A stretch of 64,000 nt of DNA from an uncultured Candidatus Saccharibacteria bacterium (GCA_938036785.1 CALHWE010000017.1:22541-86540), one strand, 5' to 3'. Positions 32,734-41,582 are shown, counted from the stretch's first letter. Notes: generated by a model from the letters alone, not told the origin. Translations and numbers: made by a program.

Positions 32734-33975
32734 ATGCGCAGGAGAACGATCATTCGTCAACAACAAGCAGCCGAGCAGGCTTCACAACTCGAACTTTCGC
32801 CTATTACCGTGCGGAGTCGGCGTCCGCGACCACTGTATAAGTCATTATCGCCGGTACGGACATCGGCCTATGTGGGGGTTTTTGTCCTAGTACTTTCACT
32901 TGTCGCCATGAGCTATCAGCCTATTTTGGCAGAGAACACCGCTCTAGCTAGTGCTGCACCTGTCAGTGCAACACGTCAGACGGCAGCAACACCATCAGCA
33001 GATGGGGTAGATCAGCTTGTTGCAACCAATGTTGCTACATCAATTGCTGAGAGCACAAATCTGCCTGTCACCAACAACGTCGCCAACCTCTCGCAGTCAA
33101 TTGCTGCAGAGAACTCGTTTACCCAAACGAGTGCCACGACGATTAATAAGCCACAGATCGTTCAGCCAACAGCTGACAACCGCACTATTAAGAAATACAC
33201 GACAGTTGCAGGCGATAGTGTGCCAAGCCTTGCTGATAAGTTCAAAATTAGCACACAGACTATCAAATGGGTTAACAAGCTCACCAGTGATGCGCTTGAG
33301 CCAGGCAAAGAGCTGACGATCTTGCCAGTTAATGGCATCCTCTATACTGTTAAGGATGGTGATACACTTGATAGCATTGCTGCTAAATACAAAGCAGATA
33401 AGAACCAGCTCACTCTCTACAACGATCTTGAGCTGACTTCTACCCCTGCTAAGGGTTCGCAGCTTATCATCCCTGATGGTTCATTGCCAACAGAGGAGCA
33501 GCCAGGCTACGTAGCGCCACGATCGGGTGCTGCTACTCGCGCAGCCAGCGCAACAACTGGCACAAATAGCTACAACGGCACTGGTGCCTACGGCGGTGCT
33601 GCTGGTACAGCTCATGCCTGGACAGGTGGCGGCGACGGTGGTGGCTACGCCTGGGGTAACTGTACTTTCTATGCCTATGAGCGCCGTCTTGAGCTTGGCC
33701 GGCCAATCGGCCGCCAGTGGGGCAATGCTGCTACCTGGGCTAGCTTCGCTCGCGCATCTGGCTACGGTGTTGGTACAACGCCAGCCGTTGGTGCAGTGAT
33801 GCAAAACGGTGGTGGGTATGGCCACGTTGCTATCGTCGAGAGTGTTAACCCTGGTGTTTCGGTCACCATTAGCGAGATGAACGGCTTCCGCTGGGGTGGT
33901 GGATTCAACCGCGTTGGCTTTGGTAACATCCCATGGAACGAAGCAGTCGGTGGTCGTTACCAGTACATCTACTAA
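32734..33975 (+). CDS. Secreted LysM-LysM-CHAP peptidoglycan hydrolase
   Basis: Cell-wall amidase/endopeptidase. A basic N-terminus (MRRRTIIRQQQ) and a signal/anchor helix (YVGVFVLVLSLVAMSYQPILA, about residues 46-66) come first, followed by a Ser/Thr/Ala-rich linker. Two LysM modules follow (TTVAGDSVPSLADKFKISTQ and TVKDGDTLDSIAAKYKADKN). The C-terminal CHAP domain has the nucleophile Cys in YAWGNCTFYAYERR, GNAATWASFARASGYGVG, and the catalytic His in GGYGHVAIVESV; NGFRWGGGFNRVGF closes the fold. Full length at 413 aa. A strong terminator follows. Confidence 0.9.
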   Translation: MRRRTIIRQQQAAEQASQLELSPITVRSRRPRPLYKSLSPVRTSAYVGVFVLVLSLVAMSYQPILAENTALASAAPVSATRQTAATPSADGVDQLVATNVATSIAESTNLPVTNNVANLSQSIAAENSFTQTSATTINKPQIVQPTADNRTIKKYTTVAGDSVPSLADKFKISTQTIKWVNKLTSDALEPGKELTILPVNGILYTVKDGDTLDSIAAKYKADKNQLTLYNDLELTSTPAKGSQLIIPDGSLPTEEQPGYVAPRSGAATRAASATTGTNSYNGTGAYGGAAGTAHAWTGGGDGGGYAWGNCTFYAYERRLELGRPIGRQWGNAATWASFARASGYGVGTTPAVGAVMQNGGGYGHVAIVESVNPGVSVTISEMNGFRWGGGFNRVGFGNIPWNEAVGGRYQYIY

Positions 33976-33995
33976 TTCGATACCCTAAGCCAAGC

Positions 33996-34025
33996 AAACA
34001 CCTCTGTTGTCGCAGAGGTGTTTTT
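33996..34025 (+). terminator. Rho-independent terminator after the CHAP gene
   Basis: 11-bp perfect stem aaacacctctg / cagaggtgttt with loop ttgtcg and a T-run. It ends 2 nt before the obg -10 box. Confidence 0.9.
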
Positions 34026-34027
34026 GG

Positions 34028-34033
34028 TATACT
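34028..34033 (+). promoter_or_regulatory. -10 box of leaderless promoter for obg
   Basis: TATACT with a 9-nt gap to ATG 34043, directly abutting the preceding terminator. Confidence 0.6.
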
Positions 34034-34042
34034 TAATAGTAT

Positions 34043-35419
34043 ATGTTTGTAGATACAGCAAAGGTAACAGTAGTAGCAGGTCGCGGCGGCGACGGCGCGG
34101 TGAGCTTTCGACATGAAATATACGTAGACAAAGGTGGACCTGATGGTGGAGATGGCGGTCGTGGTGGTGATGTTGTATTTGTTGCAACAGAACAGCTTAA
34201 CACCTTGCTCAAGTTTCGCTACAAACCAGAGCTCAAGGCGGAGCCCGGTGTTGCGGGTGGTAAGAAGAAGATGGCAGGCCGATCTGGTAAGCCGCTTATT
34301 GTCAAAGTGCCGGTAGGGACACTAGTGAAGCGAGATGGTGTGGTAATCGCTGACCTCGCCGAGGCAGGGCAAGAGGCTGTCATTGCCAAAGGTGGCGATG
34401 GTGGCTTTGGCAATGCGCATTTTAAATCTAGTGTGCGTCAAACGCCGCGCATGGCTGAGCTGGGTGAGGCAGGGGAGAGTTTTGAGGCGGAGCTAGAGCT
34501 GAAGTTACTGGCTGATGTTGGTTTGGTGGGCTTTCCTAATGCTGGTAAATCAACCTTCCTTAGCGTGGTGAGTAATGCTCGCCCGGAGATTGCGAATTAC
34601 GAATTTACGACACTCACACCTAACCTTGGTGTGGCCGATATTGATGATGGTTCGGTCCTGATTGCTGACATTCCTGGCCTGATTGAGGGAGCGAGCGAAG
34701 GCAAGGGTCTGGGCGATGCCTTCTTGCGGCACGTCGAGCGGACGGCTGTGCTCCTCCATCTTGTTGATGTATATAGCAATGATGTAGCCGAGCGCTACCA
34801 AGCGATTCGTCACGAGCTGCAGCAATACAGCACAGAGCTCGCTCAGCGGCCAGAGGTCGTCGTGCTAACGAAGTGTGATGGGCTCGATGACGATATCATT
34901 CAGATGCAAATAGACAGTCTGCGCCAGGTAGTTGACAAAGCAACGCCGATTTTTGCAATTTCCTCGATTGCGCATCAGGGGGTCGTTGATGTGTTGCGAG
35001 CTTTGCGCCAGATAGTAGTAGCGGCACGAGCGGCTGAGGCGGCAGCTGAAGAAGACGACGATTTTGCTGATGGTGAAGAGCTTGCGACTATTACACTCGG
35101 TAGCCAAGCTGAGGCCGATGCCTGGGCAGTGCAGCAATTGCAGGGGTATGCGGCGCAGCAGTGTGCTGAGGCGGCAGTAGAGAGCGGCCTCACTAACCCG
35201 CGAGAGGATGGCGAGATGCCGCGTGTCTTTGCTGTGTCTGGCCAAAAGCTCGAGAAATTCGCTCGTCGCACGAACTTCGCCCAGTTTGAGGCAGTCAATC
35301 GCCTGCGTGATATCATGAAGCGCCTCGGTGTCACGCACGAGCTCATTCGTCAAGGAGCAGAGGGCGACAGCATCGTGCAGATTGGCGATAGCCAGCCGTT
35401 CCCGCTGGTGGAGCAATAA
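34043..35419 (+). CDS. obg: Obg/CgtA GTPase
   Basis: Essential GTPase acting in 50S ribosome assembly and stress signalling. The N-terminal Gly-rich Obg fold shows GRGGDGAVSFRHE and GGPDGGDGGRGGDVVF. The G domain has G1 GFPNAGKST, G2/G3 FTTLTPNLGVADI and DIPGLIEGASEGKGLG, and G4 TKCD. A C-terminal OCT domain is present (MPRVFAVSGQKLEKFARRTNF, GVTHELIRQGAEGDSI). An acidic/Ala-rich linker containing EEDDDFADGEE joins the G and OCT domains. 458 residues, full length. Confidence 0.96.
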   Translation: MFVDTAKVTVVAGRGGDGAVSFRHEIYVDKGGPDGGDGGRGGDVVFVATEQLNTLLKFRYKPELKAEPGVAGGKKKMAGRSGKPLIVKVPVGTLVKRDGVVIADLAEAGQEAVIAKGGDGGFGNAHFKSSVRQTPRMAELGEAGESFEAELELKLLADVGLVGFPNAGKSTFLSVVSNARPEIANYEFTTLTPNLGVADIDDGSVLIADIPGLIEGASEGKGLGDAFLRHVERTAVLLHLVDVYSNDVAERYQAIRHELQQYSTELAQRPEVVVLTKCDGLDDDIIQMQIDSLRQVVDKATPIFAISSIAHQGVVDVLRALRQIVVAARAAEAAAEEDDDFADGEELATITLGSQAEADAWAVQQLQGYAAQQCAEAAVESGLTNPREDGEMPRVFAVSGQKLEKFARRTNFAQFEAVNRLRDIMKRLGVTHELIRQGAEGDSIVQIGDSQPFPLVEQ

Positions 35420-35499
35420 ATAATATATAAAGCCTGCTGTCTCAACAGAGGTTGTTTTATGGTATAATAGTAGACAGGTTAATATAGTCAGGAGGCAGT

Positions 35500-36420
35500 A
35501 TGAGCAATAGAGAAAAAGAAGTGCCAAGTACTCTGGAAGTTGCGGCCTTGGACCTAAGAAGCACATATAACTTGAGCCACGAGGGTAGTAGTGGAGTTGC
35601 TGGAGCTATTGGTGCTGTAGGAATGACGCTAGTACAGACCTCGCTGAAGCCCCTGTTTGATCGACGGTATCTAGGCCCTAATAGCTTTCAACAAGAAGCG
35701 TTTCTTAATGTTCGATACGATATCGCTTGCGCGCTCGCTGGCAAAGAGCCATCGCTCAGTGATCACCTTTTGAAGGCTAGCCCTGAAGAGTACACTGAAC
35801 AACTACTTAAAGGAGTCCGCGAAAATGATGTCGAGCCACTCCTCGATACGAGTGTAGGTAAGCTAACGCAGTATGTATTAGCTCAATTGGAGAAGAAGCA
35901 ACTTCCTAATGAAAGTGCAAATCGGTATTTTGGTGACTGGCTTGAAGCGACAATCGATAATCGTAAGAGAACAAAGGAGCGGAAAATCCTCAGTACATCA
36001 GAGCTAGACGCTATCTATGGTAAAGAGGGCAGAGAAATGGATGTGCAGCTGGTTCTCGCAGGGACGAACCTCCGCACGAGAAGTGTGTTGGATTATTATA
36101 TAGAAGGTGACGACTTTGGAAAGTATATTCGGCAATTGGAAGCTTTGAAGTATATCATGCCAAATTGGGAAAAGGGTAAGATTGATATACCGAGAGAAGT
36201 TCTTAGTGTAGTCGATCTTGATGCTGAGACACCAGTTGATGACGTTAAATTAAATCAGAGTGTTTTCGAGTGGAAATGGGATACCGTGGCAGATATTATG
36301 AATAAAGTGAAGCAAGGTGTCTATGAGCTAGAGCATTATGAAAAAAGTGCTGGTACAAAAGCGTCTAAGAAGTTTCTGGCGAGACACGCTATAGAAGTTG
36401 TAAATCACGGCTGGCAGTAG
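35500..36420 (+). CDS. Hypothetical protein, AT-richer than neighbours
   Basis: Not recognised. 306 residues, mostly helical, with no signal peptide. Notable segments: a Gly/Ala patch (SSGVAGAIGAVGMTLVQTSL) that may touch the membrane, KILSTSELDAIYGKEGREMD, and a basic end (KASKKFLARHAIEVVNHGWQ). Unlike most genes here it has a leader: TATAAT at 35463-35468 and AGGAGG 6 nt before the ATG. Codon use (many AAA, GAA, TAT, AGA) is clearly AT-richer than in obg and sbcB on either side, which suggests later acquisition. Confidence 0.75.
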   Translation: MSNREKEVPSTLEVAALDLRSTYNLSHEGSSGVAGAIGAVGMTLVQTSLKPLFDRRYLGPNSFQQEAFLNVRYDIACALAGKEPSLSDHLLKASPEEYTEQLLKGVRENDVEPLLDTSVGKLTQYVLAQLEKKQLPNESANRYFGDWLEATIDNRKRTKERKILSTSELDAIYGKEGREMDVQLVLAGTNLRTRSVLDYYIEGDDFGKYIRQLEALKYIMPNWEKGKIDIPREVLSVVDLDAETPVDDVKLNQSVFEWKWDTVADIMNKVKQGVYELEHYEKSAGTKASKKFLARHAIEVVNHGWQ

Positions 36421-36423
36421 TGT

Positions 36424-37839
36424 ATGGTGGCACAAACATTCTTTTTCTACGACCTTGAGACGAGTGGCTTCCGGGCGCAGACGGATCGGATTATGCAGTT
36501 TGCCGGGCAGCGGACAGATATGGACTTGCAGCCGATTGGCGAGCCATATAACTTTCTCGTGACGCTGAATGACGATACTCTGCCAAGCCCTGATGCCCTG
36601 ATGGTGACTGGTATTACGCCGCAGAAGACGCTAGAGGAGGGCTATAGCGAGGCAGAGTGTGCGCGGATGGTGAGCGAGGAGATCTTCACACCAGGGACGA
36701 TCGCTGTGGGGTTCAACAATGTGCGCTTTGACGATGAGTTTATCCGCCATCTGCTGTGGCGGAACTTTTATGATCCATACGAGTGGAGCTGGAAGGATGA
36801 GCGGAGCCGCTGGGATATGCTTGATGTCGTGCGGCTGACGCGGGCGCTGCGGCCAGATGGCATTGAGTGGCCGATGGATGCGAATGGTCAGCCTACTAAC
36901 CGTCTGGAACTCATTACTAAAGCCAACGGCATTGTACACGATAATGCACACGACGCCTTCGCCGATGTAGCAGCCCTGATAGAAGTAACGAAGCTAGTGA
37001 AGCGCGCTCAGCCTCAGCTCTTTGACTATCTCCTTGCGATGCGCGACAAGAGGGCAGTGCAGCGGCTGGTCAATCTCGAGACGAAGCAGCCCTTCGTCTA
37101 TACTAGTGGCCGCTACGACAAACAACATGCCAAGACGACCGTCGCCTTTCCGCTAGCACCAGCACCCAATAGCAATGTCTTGGTCTATGACCTGCGCTAC
37201 GACCCAACGCCGTTTGTGAGCCTAAGCCAGCAGGAACTTGCTAAGAAAATCTTTGCCACCTGGGAGGAGCGCCAAGCCGATGGCTTTGTGGCGCTACCTG
37301 TCAAACCATTGCAATACAATCGTTGCCCAGCCGTTGCACCACTTGGTGTGCTAGAGCAGGGTGATGGCTGGAGCAAGATTCATCTCGAGGCGGCTACTGT
37401 AGCGCGCCACCGCGATATCCTGCTCCACCATCCCGACTTTGCTGAGAAGCTCCGCACACTCTATGAAAAAAAGCGTGAGTACAAAAAATCGACCGACCCC
37501 GAAGGGCAGCTCTACGACAGCTTTGTCTCGGACGCAGACAAGGCGCACATTGCTGCAGTGCGTAATGCCGATGCCAAGGCACTGGCAGACTTCCACCCAG
37601 CCTTTCGTGATGAGCGCCTGCCTGAGCTGCTACTCCACTACAAGGCGCGTAGCTTCCCACAGAGCCTCAGTGATGATGAGCAAGCCCAGTGGGAGCAATG
37701 GCGGAGCACCCACCTGCAGGCTCAGCTGCCGAGCTTTATGGCATCATTGCAGCGCCTGGCCAAGGCAGGCACAGCAGATGAATTTATCATGCAGGAGCTG
37801 CAGCTGTGGCTTGAGGCTGTGGTACCGGTGGATGGCTAG
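36424..37839 (+). CDS. sbcB: Exonuclease I (SbcB)
   Basis: Single-strand-specific 3'-5' DNA exonuclease of the DnaQ superfamily. ExoI: FFYDLETSGF (Asp/Glu) near residue 10; ExoII: VGFNNVRFDDEFIRH; ExoIII: HDNAHDAFADVAAL. The C-terminal SH3-like and helical domains typical of exonuclease I follow (for example KIHLEAATVARHRDILLHHPDF, LPELLLHYKARSFPQSLSDDE). 471 residues, close to the 475 of E. coli ExoI. It starts 4 nt after the preceding stop and probably shares its transcript. Confidence 0.93.
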   Translation: MVAQTFFFYDLETSGFRAQTDRIMQFAGQRTDMDLQPIGEPYNFLVTLNDDTLPSPDALMVTGITPQKTLEEGYSEAECARMVSEEIFTPGTIAVGFNNVRFDDEFIRHLLWRNFYDPYEWSWKDERSRWDMLDVVRLTRALRPDGIEWPMDANGQPTNRLELITKANGIVHDNAHDAFADVAALIEVTKLVKRAQPQLFDYLLAMRDKRAVQRLVNLETKQPFVYTSGRYDKQHAKTTVAFPLAPAPNSNVLVYDLRYDPTPFVSLSQQELAKKIFATWEERQADGFVALPVKPLQYNRCPAVAPLGVLEQGDGWSKIHLEAATVARHRDILLHHPDFAEKLRTLYEKKREYKKSTDPEGQLYDSFVSDADKAHIAAVRNADAKALADFHPAFRDERLPELLLHYKARSFPQSLSDDEQAQWEQWRSTHLQAQLPSFMASLQRLAKAGTADEFIMQELQLWLEAVVPVDG

Positions 37840-38100
37840 AAGAGCCTTGAGCATCCAAAATCTTCACTTTCTCTATTGATTCTCTACTATTTCATTTGAG
37901 CAAGAGTAAGAAGCTGGTTGTCTAATCAGCTTGAATCTGAGCAGCTACTGGTCAGTGAATGCCGACTCTTGTAATATTCTTGAGAAGAAAGCGGCGGGGG
38001 AGAGAACCACGAAAATTGGTGGGCAGCTCTTTATGGATTGAATAGAAGAAGCGTTATATAACGATAAATTTTAAGGCGCTTAATTGTGAGAGCGTAGAGA
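37840..38100. other. Intergenic region with a possible structured element
   Basis: No gene is supported. Within it, 37901-37971 can close with CAAGAGT/ACTCTTG (7 bp) and enclose two hairpins: AAGCTG/CAGCTT, and a CTGA/TCAG pair. It has tRNA-like size but no T-arm. No terminator T-run is visible after sbcB. Confidence 0.4.
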
Positions 38101-38532
38101 TTAGTTAGCCTGTCGAAGACGCTGGCAGCGTGGACAAATCCCTTGAATTTCGAACGTGTGCGAGGGCTCGGCGAGGTGATGAGCTTGAGCGATTGCCGCG
38201 ATTAGCCGCTCGATCTCCTCATTCTCGGCAATATCAATCACCCGCCCACAGCGGCGGCACGTTGCGTGGTGATGATGACGAATAAAGACATCGGTCAGCT
38301 CGAGCTGGTACTTCCAGCCAATCGGTAGTCGCTGGGCAATGCCAAGCTGCTCAAACAACTCCACGCAGCGGTACACACTCACGCGGTCGGCCACGGCAGT
38401 GTACTCGGCAAGCTGGCGCATCGTGCATGGCCCGTGCTGGTAGAGAGCACAAAATACTGCCCGTCGCACAGTAGTTACGCGGTAATGACGCTGGCGCAAG
38501 ATAGTGGCAAATAGCTCGAGCGAATCATCCAT
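38101..38532 (-). CDS. Fur-family metal-responsive repressor, probably Zur-like
   Basis: Ferric-uptake-regulator family. ATG 38532 is chosen because minus-strand TATACT (38547-38542) stands 9 nt upstream; longer frames run into the promoter. The 143-residue protein shows an N-terminal winged helix (RHYRVTTVRRAVFCALYQ, DRVSVYRCVELFEQLGI), the metal-sensing HHHHATCRRCGRVIDI, and a second Cys pair in GICPRCQRL, giving two CxxC structural-zinc pairs. The divergent genes include a COG0523 GTPase, a classic zinc-starvation gene, which favours Zur over Fur (inference). A 9-5-9 inverted repeat covers the shared promoter region. Confidence 0.85.
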   Translation of the reverse strand: MDDSLELFATILRQRHYRVTTVRRAVFCALYQHGPCTMRQLAEYTAVADRVSVYRCVELFEQLGIAQRLPIGWKYQLELTDVFIRHHHHATCRRCGRVIDIAENEEIERLIAAIAQAHHLAEPSHTFEIQGICPRCQRLRQAN

Positions 38533-38551
38533 ACGAGCAATAGTATAGCAC

Positions 38552-38574
38552 TTATTGCAACAAATTTGCAATAA
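38552..38574. promoter_or_regulatory. Inverted-repeat operator in the divergent Fur/Zur promoter region
   Basis: TTATTGCAA - CAAAT - TTGCAATAA is a perfect 9-bp inverted repeat with a 5-nt centre. It overlaps the -35/spacer of the regulator's own promoter (-10 at 38547-38542) and the -35 region of the + strand promoter (TATCAT at 38590-38595). One bound dimer could repress both sides. Confidence 0.75.
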
Positions 38575-38602
38575 TCTAAGAATCTCTCGTATCATACGAC
38601 CC

Positions 38603-39481
38603 ATGATACAGCAACCACTTATTATGATCACTGGCGCGAAAGTGACGCCAGCCAAACGGCACTTTACCTCGCAGTTTGGACAAATCGAGTATCTGACCTA
38701 TCAAGGGCAGCACTATAAAATGAACGCTGCCGCTGGCGTTGTGAAGCAGCTTACTGGGCAGTATGAGCTTTTGGTCGTAGGATACCAACCAGATGATGCG
38801 GCAATCTTTGCCGAGACGTGCGGCCTACCAACCAACCGTTTTATCCCAGCCGACCTGCGCCGCGCAGCTGATATCGAGCGGACCGCGAGCCAGGCAGCAG
38901 CTCTCCAGCAAGAGCTGGGTGCACCACTCTACGTTGTGCACTATGGCGGGGCATCAGATACCAAGGCGGCATTGCCGCACAATAGTCTCCTTGCCCATAC
39001 CTGGGATATGGAGGCAGCGGCTATCCCTGATTTGGTAGAAAATAATTGCGTCACATTGGTCAAACTGTTGCAGGCACTGCATCAGCACGGGGTATTTGCC
39101 CGCCAACCATACACCAAGGTTATGAGCATCACGGCCGCGGCAGCAGTGCGCGCCAAGGCTCATCTTGGCTTAGATGTAGCTCAGAAAGCGGCTGGCCATG
39201 GCTTGCTGCGCTCAATAGCCCTCGATCTTACGCCAGAGAATATCTTTATCACTGAGATCATGCCAGGCAGTACCGACACTGGATTTTTTGACAACGACTA
39301 CACAATGGATGAGGCGATCCGCGTCACGTGCGACCTTGGCTATGACAAAACGCCAGAGACGTATCCACTCTTTACAGCTGAGCAAATCGGTGATGCAGTG
39401 AAGTATGTCATCACTGCACAGTGCAATGTGCGCGAGATTGCCCTCTTGCCGTATGGACAGTTCCCACATCTTGGCGCGTAG
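38603..39481 (+). CDS. Atypical short-chain dehydrogenase-like Rossmann protein
   Basis: SDR-like fold inferred from IMITGAKVTPAKR at the N-terminus, YVVHYGGASD in the NNAG position, and a C-terminal block KAAGHGLLRSIALDLTPENIFITEIMPGSTDTGFF that matches the SDR PG-T region. The catalytic Tyr of YxxxK is not found: the helix reads GLDVAQKAAGH, keeping only the Lys. It may therefore be a non-catalytic or divergent member. ATG 38603 follows TATCAT with a 7-nt gap. Divergent from the Zur-like regulator and upstream of the COG0523 gene, so probably metal-regulated. Confidence 0.65.
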   Translation: MIQQPLIMITGAKVTPAKRHFTSQFGQIEYLTYQGQHYKMNAAAGVVKQLTGQYELLVVGYQPDDAAIFAETCGLPTNRFIPADLRRAADIERTASQAAALQQELGAPLYVVHYGGASDTKAALPHNSLLAHTWDMEAAAIPDLVENNCVTLVKLLQALHQHGVFARQPYTKVMSITAAAAVRAKAHLGLDVAQKAAGHGLLRSIALDLTPENIFITEIMPGSTDTGFFDNDYTMDEAIRVTCDLGYDKTPETYPLFTAEQIGDAVKYVITAQCNVREIALLPYGQFPHLGA

Positions 39482-39605
39482 TTGGCCGTACGTGTGGCTT
39501 TGCGCCCTTTGCTCTGTAATAAACCTGCAATACTCGTGGTACAGCATTATAAAGAGTGGTGTGGGGGTTACTAACACATAATAAGAATAACCATAAGGAG
39601 AAACA

Positions 39606-41231
39606 ATGGAAAAATATAAACAGACATCATCGAATGATCATTCGCTTGAAGTGCTTGGGGTGCTTGGGCCACTCGGTGCAGGTAAAACGACAACGCTCAA
39701 TCAGCTGATCGAACGTGTACCGCTCGATACAAGCTACGCAGTCGTGGTAAATGACGTCGGCCAGGACAATGTGGATGCGAGGCGGATTGCTCAGCACCCA
39801 GCTAATCGTAGTGAGCAGATTATTCCGCTCACGGCAGGCTGTATTGGCTGCTCGGATGCAACGCAGTTCCAGGCGGCACTCGACCGTGTGCACGATGCTG
39901 GGGTAGACATGCTCTTCATTGAGCCAACCGGGATTGCGCCAGGGACGGAGATCGCTGAGGTGGTAAGCTCAAGTGGCTATGATTTCTCGGCCCTTGCCTT
40001 GGTTAACGCACGAACAGTATCACGCGACATGCATTATCAAGTGCTACCGAGCCAATTGGCGGTGGCAGACATTGTTGGTATAACGCACACTCCAAATGAT
40101 AGAGCAGCACTCACAGTGATCGATTCTGTGCTCGAGCAATTACCTGCCTTGCCACCTGAGGTGGCTGTTGAGCTCATTCGTCCAGGTAGTACAGACTATA
40201 CAGAGGTGCTGGCGAGGTTGCGCGGCGTAGAGCGGCAACTTCACCTTGGCCAGCGAGCAGTTGCCCAGGTGTGCGGCAGCCACTGCCATGACCATCATCA
40301 CAGCCATGACCATTGCGATCACGACCATAATGTAAGTGCACAATCATTTGCTTTGCGCGGTGATGTTACCTCCGCACAGCTGCGCGATTTTCTTATGCCA
40401 CTCACCCAAGACTCGAGCGCGCCACTCCTGCGGGCTAAGGGTGTGGCAGCAGGCAGGCGCTTTGACCTCGTGGGTGATGAGTGGAATGAGCAACCTGAGC
40501 CAGAAGGTGCGCCGCGTATCAATGTGATATTTGGTGGGCATATGCCGCAGCATGTAGCGACAACAATGCAAGCGTTTGCCTGCCAGGAGGCGATGACGGT
40601 ACAAGGGACGAAGAAAGACATCGTTGCCTCGGTGCGTGAGCTGCCGCTGGCTGACCGCATTGCGATTATCGAGCAGCGAATCCAGCAATACCCCGCACCA
40701 ATCAGTCGTGTGCATGGTGAGTTGATCACTGATTGCGAAGCAGATGAGGGCTACGAAATTGCCTTTTGGCGTCAGTCTGATGATATTCCGGATAATATCA
40801 AGCGCCAAGCTCTAGAGCGCTATCTGGCGTTTCGCCTAGCCGGTCTGAGTGAGCTGCAAACACACCCTGAAGCGATTGCGCATGATGACGAAAAGCGTGC
40901 TTATTGGCAGCGGCGCTATGGTGCAACACTCGGCTGGAACTACTACCATCTCACCGATATGATCGACCCAGCTATGCAACAGTGCATAACGGCCGCGCAG
41001 CCAGCTCAGCTGCTATGTGAAGGGTTCATGGCGCTTGAGCGTCTTACCTTTGATGAAGGCAGGGCAGAGGAAAAGCCAGAATTTGTCAGTGCGGTGCTGC
41101 GTGCGGCGCTGGCAGCAGAAGATGTGACCAGCGAGCAATGCCAGGCGGTACTGTGCCGCGGCCAGCTCCTCTCGGCGCAGCATCCAGAGTATGCACAGCG
41201 GTGGCAGCAAGCAGCTGCTTCTCTTGAGTAG
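39606..41231 (+). CDS. COG0523 (CobW/ZNG) family GTPase metallochaperone
   Basis: G3E-family P-loop GTPase proposed to load zinc or another metal into client proteins. Walker A GPLGAGKTTTL is near residue 20, the Cys motif reads AGCIGCS (a variant of the family's CxCC), and FIEPTGIAPGTEI and VGITHTPND (NKxD position altered) follow. A His/Asp/Cys-rich stretch lies at about residues 222-238 (HCHDHHHSHDHCDHDH), a typical metal-binding insert. The C-terminal ~300 residues exceed the usual CobW_C domain and are unrecognised. AAGGAG precedes the ATG. Downstream of the SDR-like gene in a likely Zur regulon. Confidence 0.87.
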   Translation: MEKYKQTSSNDHSLEVLGVLGPLGAGKTTTLNQLIERVPLDTSYAVVVNDVGQDNVDARRIAQHPANRSEQIIPLTAGCIGCSDATQFQAALDRVHDAGVDMLFIEPTGIAPGTEIAEVVSSSGYDFSALALVNARTVSRDMHYQVLPSQLAVADIVGITHTPNDRAALTVIDSVLEQLPALPPEVAVELIRPGSTDYTEVLARLRGVERQLHLGQRAVAQVCGSHCHDHHHSHDHCDHDHNVSAQSFALRGDVTSAQLRDFLMPLTQDSSAPLLRAKGVAAGRRFDLVGDEWNEQPEPEGAPRINVIFGGHMPQHVATTMQAFACQEAMTVQGTKKDIVASVRELPLADRIAIIEQRIQQYPAPISRVHGELITDCEADEGYEIAFWRQSDDIPDNIKRQALERYLAFRLAGLSELQTHPEAIAHDDEKRAYWQRRYGATLGWNYYHLTDMIDPAMQQCITAAQPAQLLCEGFMALERLTFDEGRAEEKPEFVSAVLRAALAAEDVTSEQCQAVLCRGQLLSAQHPEYAQRWQQAAASLE

Positions 41232-41271
41232 GTCTTATAAAGACTTTTGCGTAGCCTAACTCATCCCATAT

Positions 41272-41302
41272 AAAACACCCCAGCCATCCCCTGGGGTGTT
41301 TT
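41272..41302. terminator. Bidirectional terminator between convergent genes
   Basis: 12-bp perfect stem aaaacaccccag / ctggggtgtttt with a 7-nt loop. A-tract on one side and T-tract on the other serve both the COG0523 gene and the GlsB-like gene. Confidence 0.9.
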
Positions 41303-41327
41303 GTGTTAAAGTTGGCCGGGCCTGAGC

Positions 41328-41582
41328 TTATTTTTTGATAAGCTTGAGGATAACCAGCAGCACAACTGCGCCAAAGAAGGCGGTCAGTAGGCTAGCGAAG
41401 TTAAAGCCAGTCAGCACATTGGCGTCGCCGCCCATCAGGCTTACCAGCCAGCCACCGAGCATTGCGCCGATGAGACCAACGATGATGTTGGTGAGCGGGC
41501 CTGAGCCCTTACCTTGGTTTACCACCTTAGATGCCAGCCAGCCGGCCACACCACCGATGATAAGCCATACGAGTATAGTCAT
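41328..41582 (-). CDS. GlsB/YeaQ/YmgE-type small membrane protein
   Basis: An 84-residue transglycosylase-associated (DUF/Transgly_assoc) protein. It has three hydrophobic helices with Gly zippers: LVWLIIGGVAGWLASKVV, IIVGLIGAMLGGWLVSLMGG and FASLLTAFFGAVVLLVILKLIKK. Members are stress-associated membrane proteins of unclear mechanism. ATG 41582 is preceded by GAAGGAG on the minus strand. It lies directly downstream of clpB on the same strand (45 nt after its stop in the reverse direction) and may share heat-stress expression. Confidence 0.9.
   Translation of the reverse strand: MTILVWLIIGGVAGWLASKVVNQGKGSGPLTNIIVGLIGAMLGGWLVSLMGGDANVLTGFNFASLLTAFFGAVVLLVILKLIKK

Noticed and set aside
32305..32766. 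Minus-strand 153-codon frame across the LysM-CHAP leader
   Set aside because: No RBS or -10, random-looking composition with many Cys and Arg.
37901..37971. tRNA gene
   Set aside because: It has the right length and a 7-bp closing stem, but no T-arm, no TTCRA loop and no convincing anticodon stem.
38555..38602. Upstream start of the SDR-like gene at 38555
   Set aside because: It would start inside the Fur-type operator and before the TATCAT box.
39500..39540. Second Zur box before the COG0523 gene
   Set aside because: Only one weak half-site (ctgcaata) is present; the partner half does not match.
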